Assembly: GCF_050296195.1 (NCBI RefSeq)
Contig: NZ_JBNKRB010000039.1
DNA from: Gynuella sp050296195
GTDB lineage: Bacteria; Pseudomonadota; Gammaproteobacteria; Pseudomonadales; Natronospirillaceae
Strand: one strand, 5' to 3'
DNA length: 64,000 nucleotides
Position 1 is the first letter of the stretch, and every line of letters starts with the position of its first letter. Under the pieces are notes generated by a model, which did not search any database, was not told where the DNA came from, and saw only the letters and a program-made list of their open reading frames with translations. This document shows, piece after piece, positions 1 to 9,085 of the stretch. The position numbers were made by a program, and so were the translations under genes.

Positions 1-338
1 AAGTGCGCCGGCTGGCGGAACAAAGTCAGGCCGCCGCTCAGGAAATTGGCGATGCTGCGCAAAGCAGTGTGGATTTATCTGAAATGGCCGGACAACTGTT
101 CGAGGATATTATTCCCACCATTCGACAAACCTCAGAACTGGTGCGTGATGTCTCCGTGGCCTCATCACAACAGGCTACCGGTGCCAGACAGATCAACATC
201 ACCATGGAACAGTTGAGCAGGATTACCGAGGAAAATGCCAGCGCCTCCGAAGAACTTGCCGCTGCAGCAGAAGAAATGAACGGACAATCACAGTATCTAC
301 GGCAATTGATGTCGTTTTTCAAAATGCCGGCCGCCTGA
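1..338 (+). CDS. Methyl-accepting chemotaxis protein, C-terminal fragment
   Basis: The reading frame is open from the left edge, so this is the 3' end of a longer gene. About 111 residues are visible. They form the heptad-rich cytoplasmic signalling helices of a chemoreceptor: a segment beginning VRRLAEQSQ and the Glu/Ala-rich ITEENASASEELAAAAEEM near the end, which in this family carries the methylation sites and packs against the hairpin that binds CheA/CheW. The sensor domain, membrane segments and hairpin tip lie outside the window, so the ligand cannot be inferred. The protein ends shortly after the last helix and has no C-terminal CheR-docking pentapeptide. Gene identity is secure; subtype is unknown. 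Confidence 0.9.
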   Translation, partial: VRRLAEQSQAAAQEIGDAAQSSVDLSEMAGQLFEDIIPTIRQTSELVRDVSVASSQQATGARQINITMEQLSRITEENASASEELAAAAEEMNGQSQYLRQLMSFFKMPAA

Positions 339-605
339 CAAAAATATCGCGACCTCTCTGTCGCGAAACAGGATTGGGAGTGTCGAGGCCTTGTGCCTCG
401 AGGCTCATTTTCTCAATTTGTTAGCGTGGTGTGCATAAACTTTTAATGCTGTTGTTGGCCAGCATGACAAAACAGTTCATTTGTCGGTTCAAAACCATCT
501 ATAAAAATTACTATCACTTTCTGCCTACTCGATTGCCATACACTATAATCGGACTATAATTATGGCTCTCCGCGATTTACCAGTAGACTGGACTACGATG
601 TATCC

Positions 606-2336
606 ATGCCCCATAGAGCTCATTTGTTTTCCTTGCGGGTTGCTCACGCATTCAGAGATGCCTGCATCACCGAGAAGTACTCTTCCCAACGATTAATCAA
701 AGATACGTTGGCTGGCATTACAGTCGGTATCATAGCCATTCCCTTGTCAATGGCATTGGCCATCGCCAGCGGTGTGCCGCCACAACACGGTTTATATACG
801 GCGATTATTGCCGGCTTTATCATTGCTTTAAGCGGAGGTTCGCGCTTCAGCATTTCCGGGCCAACTGCCGCCTTTGTGGTGATTCTGGCTCCGATTGCTC
901 ACAACCAGGGCCTGTCGGGTTTGCTGCTGGCATCGGTCATGTCAGGGGTACTACTGCTGATTATGGCTTACCTGCGTCTCGGGCGATTTATTGAATACAT
1001 TCCTGAGTCCGTCACCCTTGGTTTTACCGGTGGCATCGCTGTTTCCATCGCCACTTTGCAATTAAAGGATTTTTTCGGTCTGACCACCGGCCCCATGCCT
1101 GAGCATTATCTGGAAAAGGTCATGACCCTGGCCCAGGCACTGCCAACCACCCACTGGCCCAGTCTGCTGGTCGCTTCTCTGACGCTGCTCATTATGATTC
1201 TCTGGCCACGGCTGAGAATTGCCGTACCGGCCCACTTGCCGGCTGCCATTCTCAGTAGTCTGTTTGCGCTGGCACTGAATCATTATCAATGGGAAGTGGA
1301 CACCATTGGCTCCCGGTTCACCTATCTGCTTCCCGGTGGCGGTACTGGTTTTGGCATTCCACCTTATTTGCCCACATTTGAGTGGCCCTGGCTACAGGCC
1401 GGTGCAGAAGGTCATAGCAGTGGAATCAGTTTCGCCCGAGTAATTGAGCTGCTGCCGTCAGCGTTCGCCATTGCCATGCTGGGTGCAATTGAATCCTTGT
1501 TGTGTGCCGTGGTACTGGACGGTATGACAGGGCGACGCCACAGCGCCAACAGCGAGTTACTCGGCCAGGGTATCGGTAACATCCTTGCCCCGTTCTTTGG
1601 AGGCATTACTGCTACTGCCGCCATTGCCCGTTCAGCCGCCAATGTGCGGGCCGGTTCTACATCACCGGTGTCGGCTATGATTCACGCCATCGTAGTACTG
1701 TTGGGACTGGTATTACTCGCACCGCTGCTGGCCTACCTGCCCATGCCGGCCATGGCTGCTTTGCTGGTCATGGTAGCCTGGAACATGAGCGAGGCGCACA
1801 AATCCAAACACCTGATCAAAACCGCCACCCGTAGCGATATCTGGGTTTTTCTGACTTGTTTTTCACTGACCGTGCTGTTCGATATGGTCATCGCCATAAC
1901 CACCGGGATATTACTGGCAGCGTTATTATTTATGAAAGAGATCGCCGACATGACCAAGGTCACGGAGATTACTAATAACAAACGCCTCATCAATGATCCG
2001 CTACCGGAAGGCTGGAGAGTTTATAAAATCAACGGCCCACTGTTCTTTGCTCCGGCCGAACGTATCTTCGGGGAGCTGGCATTGCTGTCAGAAAATGCCC
2101 GAGGCATCATCATTTATCTTGATGGCGTTCCAATTCTGGATGCCGGCGGAGTTTCTGCCATGAATAAACTGATCGAAAAATTCAGACAAGATCAAGGCTG
2201 TGTCTGGTTTGCTGATTTTCAGTTTCAACCACTCAAAACCCTGGCAAGGGCAAAAGCGACCCCTATTGAAGGAACCAGTCGCTATTTTTCCACACTGCAG
2301 GATGCACTCACCGAACTGAATAAGATCAATCCTTAA
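606..2336 (+). CDS. dauA: SulP/SLC26 family anion (C4-dicarboxylate) transporter with STAS domain, DauA-like
   Basis: The 576-residue protein belongs to the SulP/SLC26 family of inner-membrane anion transporters. Residues about 30-440 hold many hydrophobic helices with the family motifs AGITVGIIAIPLSMALAIASG and GGSRFSISGPTAAF, and a later stretch with MLGAIESLLCAVVLDGMTG and GGITATAAIARS, which closely resemble E. coli DauA. The C-terminal 120 residues form a STAS domain (VPILDAGGVSAMNKLIEKF). DauA transports succinate and other C4-dicarboxylates at acidic pH in E. coli, and other SulP members carry sulfate or bicarbonate, so the substrate is inferred. It is monocistronic, with its own terminator just downstream. 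Confidence 0.88.
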   Translation: MPHRAHLFSLRVAHAFRDACITEKYSSQRLIKDTLAGITVGIIAIPLSMALAIASGVPPQHGLYTAIIAGFIIALSGGSRFSISGPTAAFVVILAPIAHNQGLSGLLLASVMSGVLLLIMAYLRLGRFIEYIPESVTLGFTGGIAVSIATLQLKDFFGLTTGPMPEHYLEKVMTLAQALPTTHWPSLLVASLTLLIMILWPRLRIAVPAHLPAAILSSLFALALNHYQWEVDTIGSRFTYLLPGGGTGFGIPPYLPTFEWPWLQAGAEGHSSGISFARVIELLPSAFAIAMLGAIESLLCAVVLDGMTGRRHSANSELLGQGIGNILAPFFGGITATAAIARSAANVRAGSTSPVSAMIHAIVVLLGLVLLAPLLAYLPMPAMAALLVMVAWNMSEAHKSKHLIKTATRSDIWVFLTCFSLTVLFDMVIAITTGILLAALLFMKEIADMTKVTEITNNKRLINDPLPEGWRVYKINGPLFFAPAERIFGELALLSENARGIIIYLDGVPILDAGGVSAMNKLIEKFRQDQGCVWFADFQFQPLKTLARAKATPIEGTSRYFSTLQDALTELNKINP

Positions 2337-2344
2337 ATCCGCAC

Positions 2345-2384
2345 CAGAGTACCTGCTCAAAATACAGCTGGGTACTCTGTTATT
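2345..2384 (+). terminator. Rho-independent terminator-like hairpin after dauA
   Basis: CAGAGTACC and its exact complement GGTACTCTG form a 9-bp stem around a 16-nt loop, starting 8 nt after the dauA stop codon and followed by a weak TTATTT tract. Nothing else gene-like is seen from here to the cellulase operator near 2919; that stretch is AT-rich and presumably holds the cellulase promoter. Confidence 0.6.
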
Positions 2385-2918
2385 TGTCCTGACCAACTCT
2401 TCAATTTATCTGACACCTGGTGGCAATTTAACCTCGATAGGCAGTTGGCCAGGGCTTTAAAACCATTCTAAACAGGGGCTTTTCGCTGACAAAGGTTCAA
2501 CCACCTCAACGCTATGGTGGAAAATATAAGTATTAAGTCACATATAATGTCGACCACCGGCAGGTAATTTACTTTGTTACAAAATGTTAATATTTGATCT
2601 CCTTATCAATTTCAATTGATTTATCTCATCTCTATGCCAGTCTCATCACACTTCACCATATTGTAGGATGGGCAATAATTTTTTTTTCGGCTAATTTTCA
2701 AAACTCACACGGCTTCTACAAATATCCAAATTGATATTTTTAACTAAGCTTGAGTGAACAACATTGATAATCAATAACAAAAAAGATGTGTCTGGACTCA
2801 TCGCAGTGATTTTGCTTCAACATTATTGATGTTCTACAAAATTCAATCGGATAAAAACAAGCAAACGACAAATAACTAAAAACAGTTACAAGTATTCTAC
2901 AAAAACCTGGATGTCTCT

Positions 2919-2932
2919 GTAACCGGTTACAT
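2919..2932. promoter_or_regulatory. LacI-type palindromic operator upstream of the cellulase
   Basis: TGTAACCGGTTACA is a perfect 14-bp palindrome with the central CG that is typical of LacI/GntR-I family operators (the E. coli GntR/IdnR operator core, ACCGGT, is the same). It lies about 120 bp upstream of the cellulase start codon. The regulator is not obvious; the LacI-family gene at 27549 is one candidate but is distant. Confidence 0.5.
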
Positions 2933-3051
2933 GAAACGTAGTTGCCTCTTTAACCGCAGTAAGGCACTGGAATAATTCCAGCAGTATTCGAGTAGCAAAG
3001 AAGGAGACGTAAACGAGCAAAGTGATTTAGTGACTATTGAGGATCACATAC

Positions 3052-4914
3052 ATGAGTAAAGCGAAGAAATCGACAAGAACGCTTTACAGGGATGTAAAAT
3101 ACGCAGGCACCCTGTTGGGTCTCAGCGTCGCGATTGCGGCCATTTCACAAGGTGCACAAGCAAGTTGTACCTATGAAGTCGCCAACCAGTGGAACTCTGG
3201 TTTCACTGCTACAATTACTATCACCAACGATACCGCCAGCGCTTTGAACAGCTGGTCTGTCAACTGGCAATACAGTGGCTCAAGCCGCGTTGGTTTTGCC
3301 TGGAATGCCAACCTCTCTGGCAGCAATCCCTACACAGCCACCAGCCTGGCCTGGAACGGCGCTCTCCAACCTGGTGAAAGCACCACATTTGGTTTTCAAG
3401 GTACCACCAGTGGCACCGCAGAAACACCAACAGTGACCGGTACTGCGTGTGGTACCAGTGACGGCGGCGATGGTGGAGACGGCGGCGACGGCGGTGATGG
3501 TGGAGATGGCGGCGACGGCGGCGACGGTGGAGATGGCGGATCTACCGGTGATGGTGTATTCCGCGTTGATGAAACCGGAAACATCACCAAAGACGGCGAA
3601 ATCAAACCCATTCAGTGTGGTGCCTGGTTTGGTCTGGAAGGACGTCATGAGCCTTCTGACGATCCGGATAATCCAAGCGGTGCACCGATGGAACTGTATG
3701 TTGGTAATACCTTCTGGGCCAACAACAGCCAGGGCACTGGTCGTACCATCCAACAGACTATGGATGAAATCAAGGCCAAAGGTATTAATACCATTCGTGT
3801 GCCGATTGCCCCACAAACACTGAAAACAGATGATCCTCAAGGTGTTAGTGCAGTCTTCAAAAACCACTACTCCGTCAGATCTGAAAACTCACGTCAGGCG
3901 TTGGAAGACTTCATCAAACTGGCCGATAAAAACGGACTTGATGTCATTCTCGATATTCACTCCTGTTCAAACTACATTGGCTGGCGCGCAGGCCGCCTGG
4001 ATGCGAGCCCTCCATTCACAGACAAAGACCGTGATAACTATGATTACCTGCGGGAAGACTATTCCTGTGGTACGGGTGGTCCTGGTGTCACAATTCACGA
4101 ATACAACGAAGAACTCTGGTTAGACAACCTGCGTGAACTGGCTGGATTCTCAGAACAATTGGGTGTTAATAACATCCTGGGTATCGACATCTTTAACGAG
4201 CCATGGGATTACACCTGGGCAGAGTGGAAAACTCTATCAGAACATGCCTATGCAGCCATCAACGAAGTTAACCCGAACGTCCTGGTCTTCGTAGAAGGTA
4301 TCGGCAGTAAAACATCTGATGGTACACCGACTCCTAATGGTGACCCGGATCTTAACCCGAACTGGGGAGAAAACCTCTACAGTATGGCTGATGATCCTTT
4401 GGATATTCCTAAGGAACGTCTGGTGTTGTCACCACACATCTATGGCCCTTCAGTAGCGGTACAACCACAGTTCATGGATCCGGCACAACCTGAGTGTGAA
4501 GGTCTTGAAGGTGATGCCGCCGGTGATGCGAAGTGTAATATCGTGATCAATCCACCACTGCTCAAACAAGGTTGGGATGAACACTTTGGTTACCTGAGAG
4601 AACAGGGCTACGCCATGGTTATCGGTGAGTTTGGTGGTCATCTGGATTGGCCAAACGATGCTGCCATCCGCGATCAGGACCGTTGGGCCCACATTACTCC
4701 TGGAGTTGACAGAGAATGGCAAAATGCTGCTGTGGACTACATGATCGAGAAAGACATCCAAGCCTGTTACTGGGGTATCAACCCTGAATCCGGCGATACT
4801 GGCGGTCTTTATGAGCACGCTTACGATCCAAGAACCAATACCTCTGGATGGGGCGAGTGGGTAGGCTTCCAGGAAGAAAAATGGAACTTGCTGGAACGTT
4901 TGTGGGGTAACTGA
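3052..4914 (+). CDS. Secreted CBM2-GH5 endoglucanase (cellulase)
   Basis: The product hydrolyses beta-1,4-glucan and is probably secreted by Sec. The N-terminus is basic and then hydrophobic, with a likely cleavage after GAQA. A carbohydrate-binding module of family 2 follows (about residues 39-133, bounded by cysteines, with conserved surface tryptophans in NSWSVNWQY and AWNG). Next is a linker of Gly-Gly-Asp repeats (about 137-163), then a GH5 barrel. The acid/base is the Glu of FNEPW (about E383) and the nucleophile the Glu of IGEFGG (about E526). The ATG at 3052 is chosen over one 15 nt upstream because TGAGGA precedes it at normal spacing. It stands alone between an operator and a strong terminator. 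The GH5 subfamily is not assigned. Confidence 0.93.
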   Translation: MSKAKKSTRTLYRDVKYAGTLLGLSVAIAAISQGAQASCTYEVANQWNSGFTATITITNDTASALNSWSVNWQYSGSSRVGFAWNANLSGSNPYTATSLAWNGALQPGESTTFGFQGTTSGTAETPTVTGTACGTSDGGDGGDGGDGGDGGDGGDGGDGGDGGSTGDGVFRVDETGNITKDGEIKPIQCGAWFGLEGRHEPSDDPDNPSGAPMELYVGNTFWANNSQGTGRTIQQTMDEIKAKGINTIRVPIAPQTLKTDDPQGVSAVFKNHYSVRSENSRQALEDFIKLADKNGLDVILDIHSCSNYIGWRAGRLDASPPFTDKDRDNYDYLREDYSCGTGGPGVTIHEYNEELWLDNLRELAGFSEQLGVNNILGIDIFNEPWDYTWAEWKTLSEHAYAAINEVNPNVLVFVEGIGSKTSDGTPTPNGDPDLNPNWGENLYSMADDPLDIPKERLVLSPHIYGPSVAVQPQFMDPAQPECEGLEGDAAGDAKCNIVINPPLLKQGWDEHFGYLREQGYAMVIGEFGGHLDWPNDAAIRDQDRWAHITPGVDREWQNAAVDYMIEKDIQACYWGINPESGDTGGLYEHAYDPRTNTSGWGEWVGFQEEKWNLLERLWGN

Positions 4915-4942
4915 TCTCTACAGCAACGCTTAAAACCATAAA

Positions 4943-4970
4943 AACGGGGCATTGATTGCCCCGTTTTTTT
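4943..4970 (+). terminator. Rho-independent terminator of the cellulase gene
   Basis: ACGGGGCA and TGCCCCGT form a GC-rich stem around a 5-nt loop and run into seven T residues, about 30 nt after the cellulase stop codon. This is a textbook intrinsic terminator on the plus strand. Confidence 0.92.
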
Positions 4971-5046
4971 ATCTCCTGACCATCCAGCCAATAAATCGTC
5001 CTGACCAGGAACAGAAACTGCCTGAAAGCCAGTCATCTGGCTAAGT

Positions 5047-5484
5047 TCAAGTGCTCGTAAAAGCATCCTGTCCGGGATCGGTAAATATCACCTTGAGTGT
5101 GTACTCTTTGGTGCTGTCACTTTCCGGCTTACCCGGTGGGGGAGGTACGAATATCGCGGGCGTCTGCACTTCTACTGTCAGTTCTATTTCAGTGGAAGCA
5201 AGCACCAGATTTTTTCCGGCACGGGCATTTTCCGCAACCGTTTTCAAGGTGAATGATTTGCCTTTTATCATCCCCGGTGTTGTTACGTAAGGCTGATACG
5301 TGTAATTACTGACATAACCATCAACCCAGTTCTGAATATCATTTTCAATCAGGGCTGCTTTTCCATTCACATTGATAACGGTTTGCGCACCACCATTGAT
5401 AACATCTGTAAGCTTGTCAACCTTCATAACAGGATTCACGGGTGAAAGAGAAACTTTCGCCCCCCCCACACTGACCTGCGCCAT
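5047..5484 (-). CDS. Unknown small protein at the end of the injection-system operon; possible PAAR-like spike tip
   Basis: This 145-residue protein is the last gene of the contractile injection operon. The start at 5484 is preferred because GGGGAG lies 8 nt upstream. The first 70 residues (starting MAQVSVGGAKVSLSP, with INVNGKAALIENDIQNWV) are glycine- and beta-rich and recall PAAR-like proteins, which cap the spike of contractile devices. A proline-rich segment (FVPPPPGKP) and a short tail follow. A PAAR-type tip (Afp10/Pvc10 equivalent) is otherwise missing from the cluster, and this gene is the only candidate. The similarity is by eye and weak; it could instead be an accessory or immunity-like protein for the toxin gene just upstream. 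Confidence 0.4.
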   Translation of the reverse strand: MAQVSVGGAKVSLSPVNPVMKVDKLTDVINGGAQTVINVNGKAALIENDIQNWVDGYVSNYTYQPYVTTPGMIKGKSFTLKTVAENARAGKNLVLASTEIELTVEVQTPAIFVPPPPGKPESDSTKEYTLKVIFTDPGQDAFTST

Positions 5485-5550
5485 ATTAAACACTCCCCGT
5501 TAAGCCATTGAGCGCCATGGTTAAAAAAAGCTCACAATAACCTAATGACA

Positions 5551-8289
5551 TTACTGAACCTCCTCTGCGGTATATATCTTGACCCTCTCCTCGACTTCCG
5601 TTCCGCGCCGGTTCTGGTAAGTGAGCCGTTGTATCTTGCTACCGGTAACCTTAATCCTTGCACCAGGCATGAGTAATACTTCGTCTTCGTTCGAATGCAA
5701 AGACAAATCACTGATGTCTTTTCCTTTATTTCCACGCAATTGCAGCTCCACAAGCACCCGGGTCGTACCTTTACCGGTTTCAATCGCGGTTTCAGCAAAT
5801 TGCAAAGCCACATCCCGGTTCCGGGAATAACTGGTGAACTGACGAACTGAATATTCTGTCTGATAATAACCGGTCCAGAGCTTCATAGGGTGTTCAGCCT
5901 CCCCTCTATAAACCACCTCCTCACTGGATGGCAGGTTGTCCAGCGCATCCATGGCCATATTGGCGTGCAACAATAACTCTGGATAGATTTCCTCAACAAA
6001 GTTGGCCACTTCCCTGGTGATTCGGTTGGTTTCGTTGGTTCGCTCAGTCGCATCTGTCATGGTATTCAGATAATTAGGCTGGACGTTCAAGGCCTTCAGC
6101 TCTTCCGGGAATTCAACTCTCTGACCAGCCCCCGCCCCCCGCAAGGCGACCATGCCGTTAATAACATTCCGTAATCTCCTTTTTATTTCAACGTCCGGTG
6201 CATACCAGTGTTTCGCCTCCATCACTGTATTGATCAGCTGATGCGTACCGCTGCTATAGACGCCCAGCGCCGTTCCAAACGCACGATTGAATGAACCCAG
6301 TCTTCCCTGGCCGTCATTACGCTGAGCCTGCTCATATCTCCCGCGGTATTCCGAGGCAAGCCTTTCGGTGGTACGAAACCGGGGCAAAGGAGGGCCGGCT
6401 TCAGGATCTGTCACTTCCCCCGTATCCAGATCGGTTACAGGAGAGTATCTCACCGGACCAAGACTGGCCAAGTCCCAATACACTTCTTCATGAGGGAACA
6501 TATTCTCATGACCAACCCGAGTTCTTAATTCCTGCGTCTCTAAAGGCGCAATATTCATGTACATGGCAATGGGGTCACTGATACTTTTCTGCTCACCAGG
6601 TCCGTTAACGCCGGCAATCTGCGCGCCCCTTAAAATTTCATACAGCGAATGATCTTCCGTGGGAAGCATCCAGCCCATCAACGCCAGACGAAAATCCACC
6701 GCCTGCGGCTGGGCATTTAAAAACTGATAGGCCTTTAGCATTCTGGTGGTAGTGCCCGACACTCCGGCGATGACCGGCATCCGCAATTTATCGTGAACTT
6801 CTTTGTACCAAAGGCTGTCAGGACTAATTTCATACCTCGCCTTACCGCCTTGCCACGGCAATGCCCGATCTCTGGTTTTTTCTCTACGGATGTCGGTTTG
6901 ACGTTTGAAACGTAGATAATCCCCTATTTTCCGGCGGGTATCGACCTCCTGAAAGGTGTACTTCAGTTCTGTATTCGACAACGGAACACCCAGCTCTGCC
7001 ATAGCACCCGCAGTATAAGGCTCAACGGCATTGCCCTGGCGATCATGCCGACCCCACTGACTGTAACCAACCTCGTACTCAAACGCCTGCGCAGATAAAT
7101 TACCCAAGGCAAAAACATCTTCGTCAAAGTTATAACCCATATTGCGGAATCCGAAACGTCCGACTACATCCAACAGAGTTCTGACACCCGGGCGCAGAAC
7201 TCTGCTGTTCAGGGTGTTACGATAGAAACTATTCTGACGAGCAAGCTCTTCGGCATTTAGCCCGAGATCGCCAATCAGGTTATCCCGGCGGTCAAAAATG
7301 ATTTCATGCAGGATTGCTTTAAACCCTCGTCTTAAATCATTACCGTAGCCGGCACCATAATAAGCAGCATTGTAAAAGGCCGTCATTCTCTCCCGCAGAT
7401 TACCCTGATGAAGCACTTTGAGCATTTCTTTGTAATCCAGGTTGATTCCCACCTGCCCACTGCTTTCCAGTTCATCTTTGAAAAAGACTTCCCGTAGCAA
7501 TTCTGGCCGATTCAGCTCATGGGTGTAGCGCGTAGAGACCACCTGTTCCATTCGGTTAATGGCTGCATTCAGTGCCGCGTTTGCGCGCGGGTGCCCGGCA
7601 CTATAAGCCCCGAGGCGTTTCTCATACGCCTCGGCAGCACTGAACCAGGTGCGCGAATATGTCGGGTGACGCAACAACAGATCATAAGATCCTGAAGTGA
7701 CACCTTTACGTTGCACAACTGCAGAACCAAGGGGTTTTACCACATTTACCCGCAGCGAGGCAGATGCTGCCTGGTGGTTCATTCGCGAGGCCCTTGCCCC
7801 CATCACGTCGGCTTCGCGTTCGAGTCCATCATCATTGTTCACGGCCGTTTTGCCTTTCATCTGCAACATGGGTTTTACCCGCCCCTGCTTCTGCTGCACG
7901 ATATGCCATGCTTCGTGTGGCAAGTGACGTTCCTGTCCGGGAGCCAGATGAATCTGATTGCCAAACGCAAATGCATGCGCCTGATACTGAGCAGGTTGTA
8001 CCGAGTTGTAATGAACTCTCACATCATCCATTGAATAACCGGATAGCTGCTCTATACCGGCTTTGAGGCGATGTGGTAAACCCGTACGACGGTCTTGCGG
8101 TGCCATAGCACCACCTGCGACGCCAGAGCCATCACTGGCAGCCTGTTTGAATTGCATGGCTGGAGCCCCCTGACAGGAGGAGACTGCAACATGGCCATTG
8201 TCGTGCGGCATGTTCGTGCTGATGGTTTGTTCTGGCTGTGGGGCCAAATTGGTTGTAATGCTTTCTTTGTTCGTCTGCTCTACGTACAT
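5551..8289 (-). CDS. eCIS payload: DUF4157 protein with C-terminal ADP-ribosyltransferase domain
   Basis: About 912 residues. Residues about 45-140 form a DUF4157 domain, the marker domain of extracellular contractile injection system cargo, with its HExxH motif intact (LPHEAWHIVQQKQGR, about 125-129). A long unassigned middle follows. The last 125 residues show an arginine-specific ADP-ribosyltransferase signature in order: VYRGE (Arg about 795), FTSYSRN (STS-like Ser about 820) and NEDEVLLMPG (ExE, Glu about 868 and 870). The product is therefore a candidate NAD-dependent toxin loaded into the tube and delivered to a target cell. The start at 8289 is chosen because AGGTGA precedes it and it clears the upstream gene by 16 nt. 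No obvious immunity gene sits next to it, as expected for a device aimed at other kinds of cells. Confidence 0.85.
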   Translation of the reverse strand: MYVEQTNKESITTNLAPQPEQTISTNMPHDNGHVAVSSCQGAPAMQFKQAASDGSGVAGGAMAPQDRRTGLPHRLKAGIEQLSGYSMDDVRVHYNSVQPAQYQAHAFAFGNQIHLAPGQERHLPHEAWHIVQQKQGRVKPMLQMKGKTAVNNDDGLEREADVMGARASRMNHQAASASLRVNVVKPLGSAVVQRKGVTSGSYDLLLRHPTYSRTWFSAAEAYEKRLGAYSAGHPRANAALNAAINRMEQVVSTRYTHELNRPELLREVFFKDELESSGQVGINLDYKEMLKVLHQGNLRERMTAFYNAAYYGAGYGNDLRRGFKAILHEIIFDRRDNLIGDLGLNAEELARQNSFYRNTLNSRVLRPGVRTLLDVVGRFGFRNMGYNFDEDVFALGNLSAQAFEYEVGYSQWGRHDRQGNAVEPYTAGAMAELGVPLSNTELKYTFQEVDTRRKIGDYLRFKRQTDIRREKTRDRALPWQGGKARYEISPDSLWYKEVHDKLRMPVIAGVSGTTTRMLKAYQFLNAQPQAVDFRLALMGWMLPTEDHSLYEILRGAQIAGVNGPGEQKSISDPIAMYMNIAPLETQELRTRVGHENMFPHEEVYWDLASLGPVRYSPVTDLDTGEVTDPEAGPPLPRFRTTERLASEYRGRYEQAQRNDGQGRLGSFNRAFGTALGVYSSGTHQLINTVMEAKHWYAPDVEIKRRLRNVINGMVALRGAGAGQRVEFPEELKALNVQPNYLNTMTDATERTNETNRITREVANFVEEIYPELLLHANMAMDALDNLPSSEEVVYRGEAEHPMKLWTGYYQTEYSVRQFTSYSRNRDVALQFAETAIETGKGTTRVLVELQLRGNKGKDISDLSLHSNEDEVLLMPGARIKVTGSKIQRLTYQNRRGTEVEERVKIYTAEEVQ

Positions 8290-8305
8290 GAATTCACCTG
8301 ACCCT

Positions 8306-9010
8306 TCAACGTTGTCCGGTTTTTCTGTCTGACTCAGTAATGACCTGAGGCTCACCACCATTTACCGCCACCCAGACATCTGTGGGCGGTAATGGCTCAT
8401 CCGTGCTGTCCGGGCCCTGCGGTTCTGGTGGCTGATCGGCACCGATATCCGCCAGCCGGTTCTCGCCCATACGCAACTTCTGCTCCCAGGTAATGGCCCA
8501 CAATGCCAGCCGACTGATGGGGTCGTTACCACCATACAAATCTGCCGCACGGGACAGAACTGCCGTTCCCAAACGCCAGTCCCGGGTGTGCGGTGTGAAG
8601 TTATTCGTCAAACCATGCACATCCGCGCTTTCTATCGCTGTGGCTGGAAAGGCTTCGGCCATTCCCCATCGCTGGGCGCTGGCACTCATGTGAGTCAGCA
8701 GTCTGCTGAGCAAATCCTGGGCGACTCGTTCACGCTCGACGGCATTGGCGATACCATCAGCTTCACCTGGTTGATCAACCACCAGCAGATACATCACCAG
8801 CTGCAGTGTGATATCGCTCTGACCGGTTTCCACGTGGGTGATCTCACCATTGCCGACATGCGCCACAAACACGCCGGGCGTGTTTTTATGGACTTCCACC
8901 AGTTCTGTGGTTTCAATATAGCCGGGCAACACCACGCAGGTTTTCAGCTCGGTAAAATGTTTTTTCAAATCGACAACGATGCTATCGAGTAATGTTTGTA
9001 TGCTGACCAT
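8306..9010 (-). CDS. DUF4255 (Pvc16-like N-terminal domain) injection-system protein
   Basis: About 234 residues. The N-terminal 150 residues (MVSIQTLLDSIVVDLKKHF, followed by GVFVAHVGNGEI and LQLVMYLLVVDQ) match the DUF4255 family, which is found almost only in eCIS and related contractile clusters and corresponds to the tail-terminator/sheath-capping protein Pvc16/Afp16. A proline-rich tail follows. The gene lies between the AAA ATPase and the toxin in the same operon. The start at 9010 is preferred over 9043 because the family begins at this methionine. Confidence 0.75.
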   Translation of the reverse strand: MVSIQTLLDSIVVDLKKHFTELKTCVVLPGYIETTELVEVHKNTPGVFVAHVGNGEITHVETGQSDITLQLVMYLLVVDQPGEADGIANAVERERVAQDLLSRLLTHMSASAQRWGMAEAFPATAIESADVHGLTNNFTPHTRDWRLGTAVLSRAADLYGGNDPISRLALWAITWEQKLRMGENRLADIGADQPPEPQGPDSTDEPLPPTDVWVAVNGGEPQVITESDRKTGQR

Positions 9011-9085
9011 AATGTATATCCAAGAGTTATCATCTACCGGCATCGTTAAGAAACCTGAAAAAACAGCCGGTCTTTCAGAAGTGTT

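Noticed and set aside
3396..3867. Long frames on the other strand and phases over the cellulase linker
   Set aside because: They arise from the GGD-coding repeat, which is open in several phases; the GH5 frame is clearly the real one.
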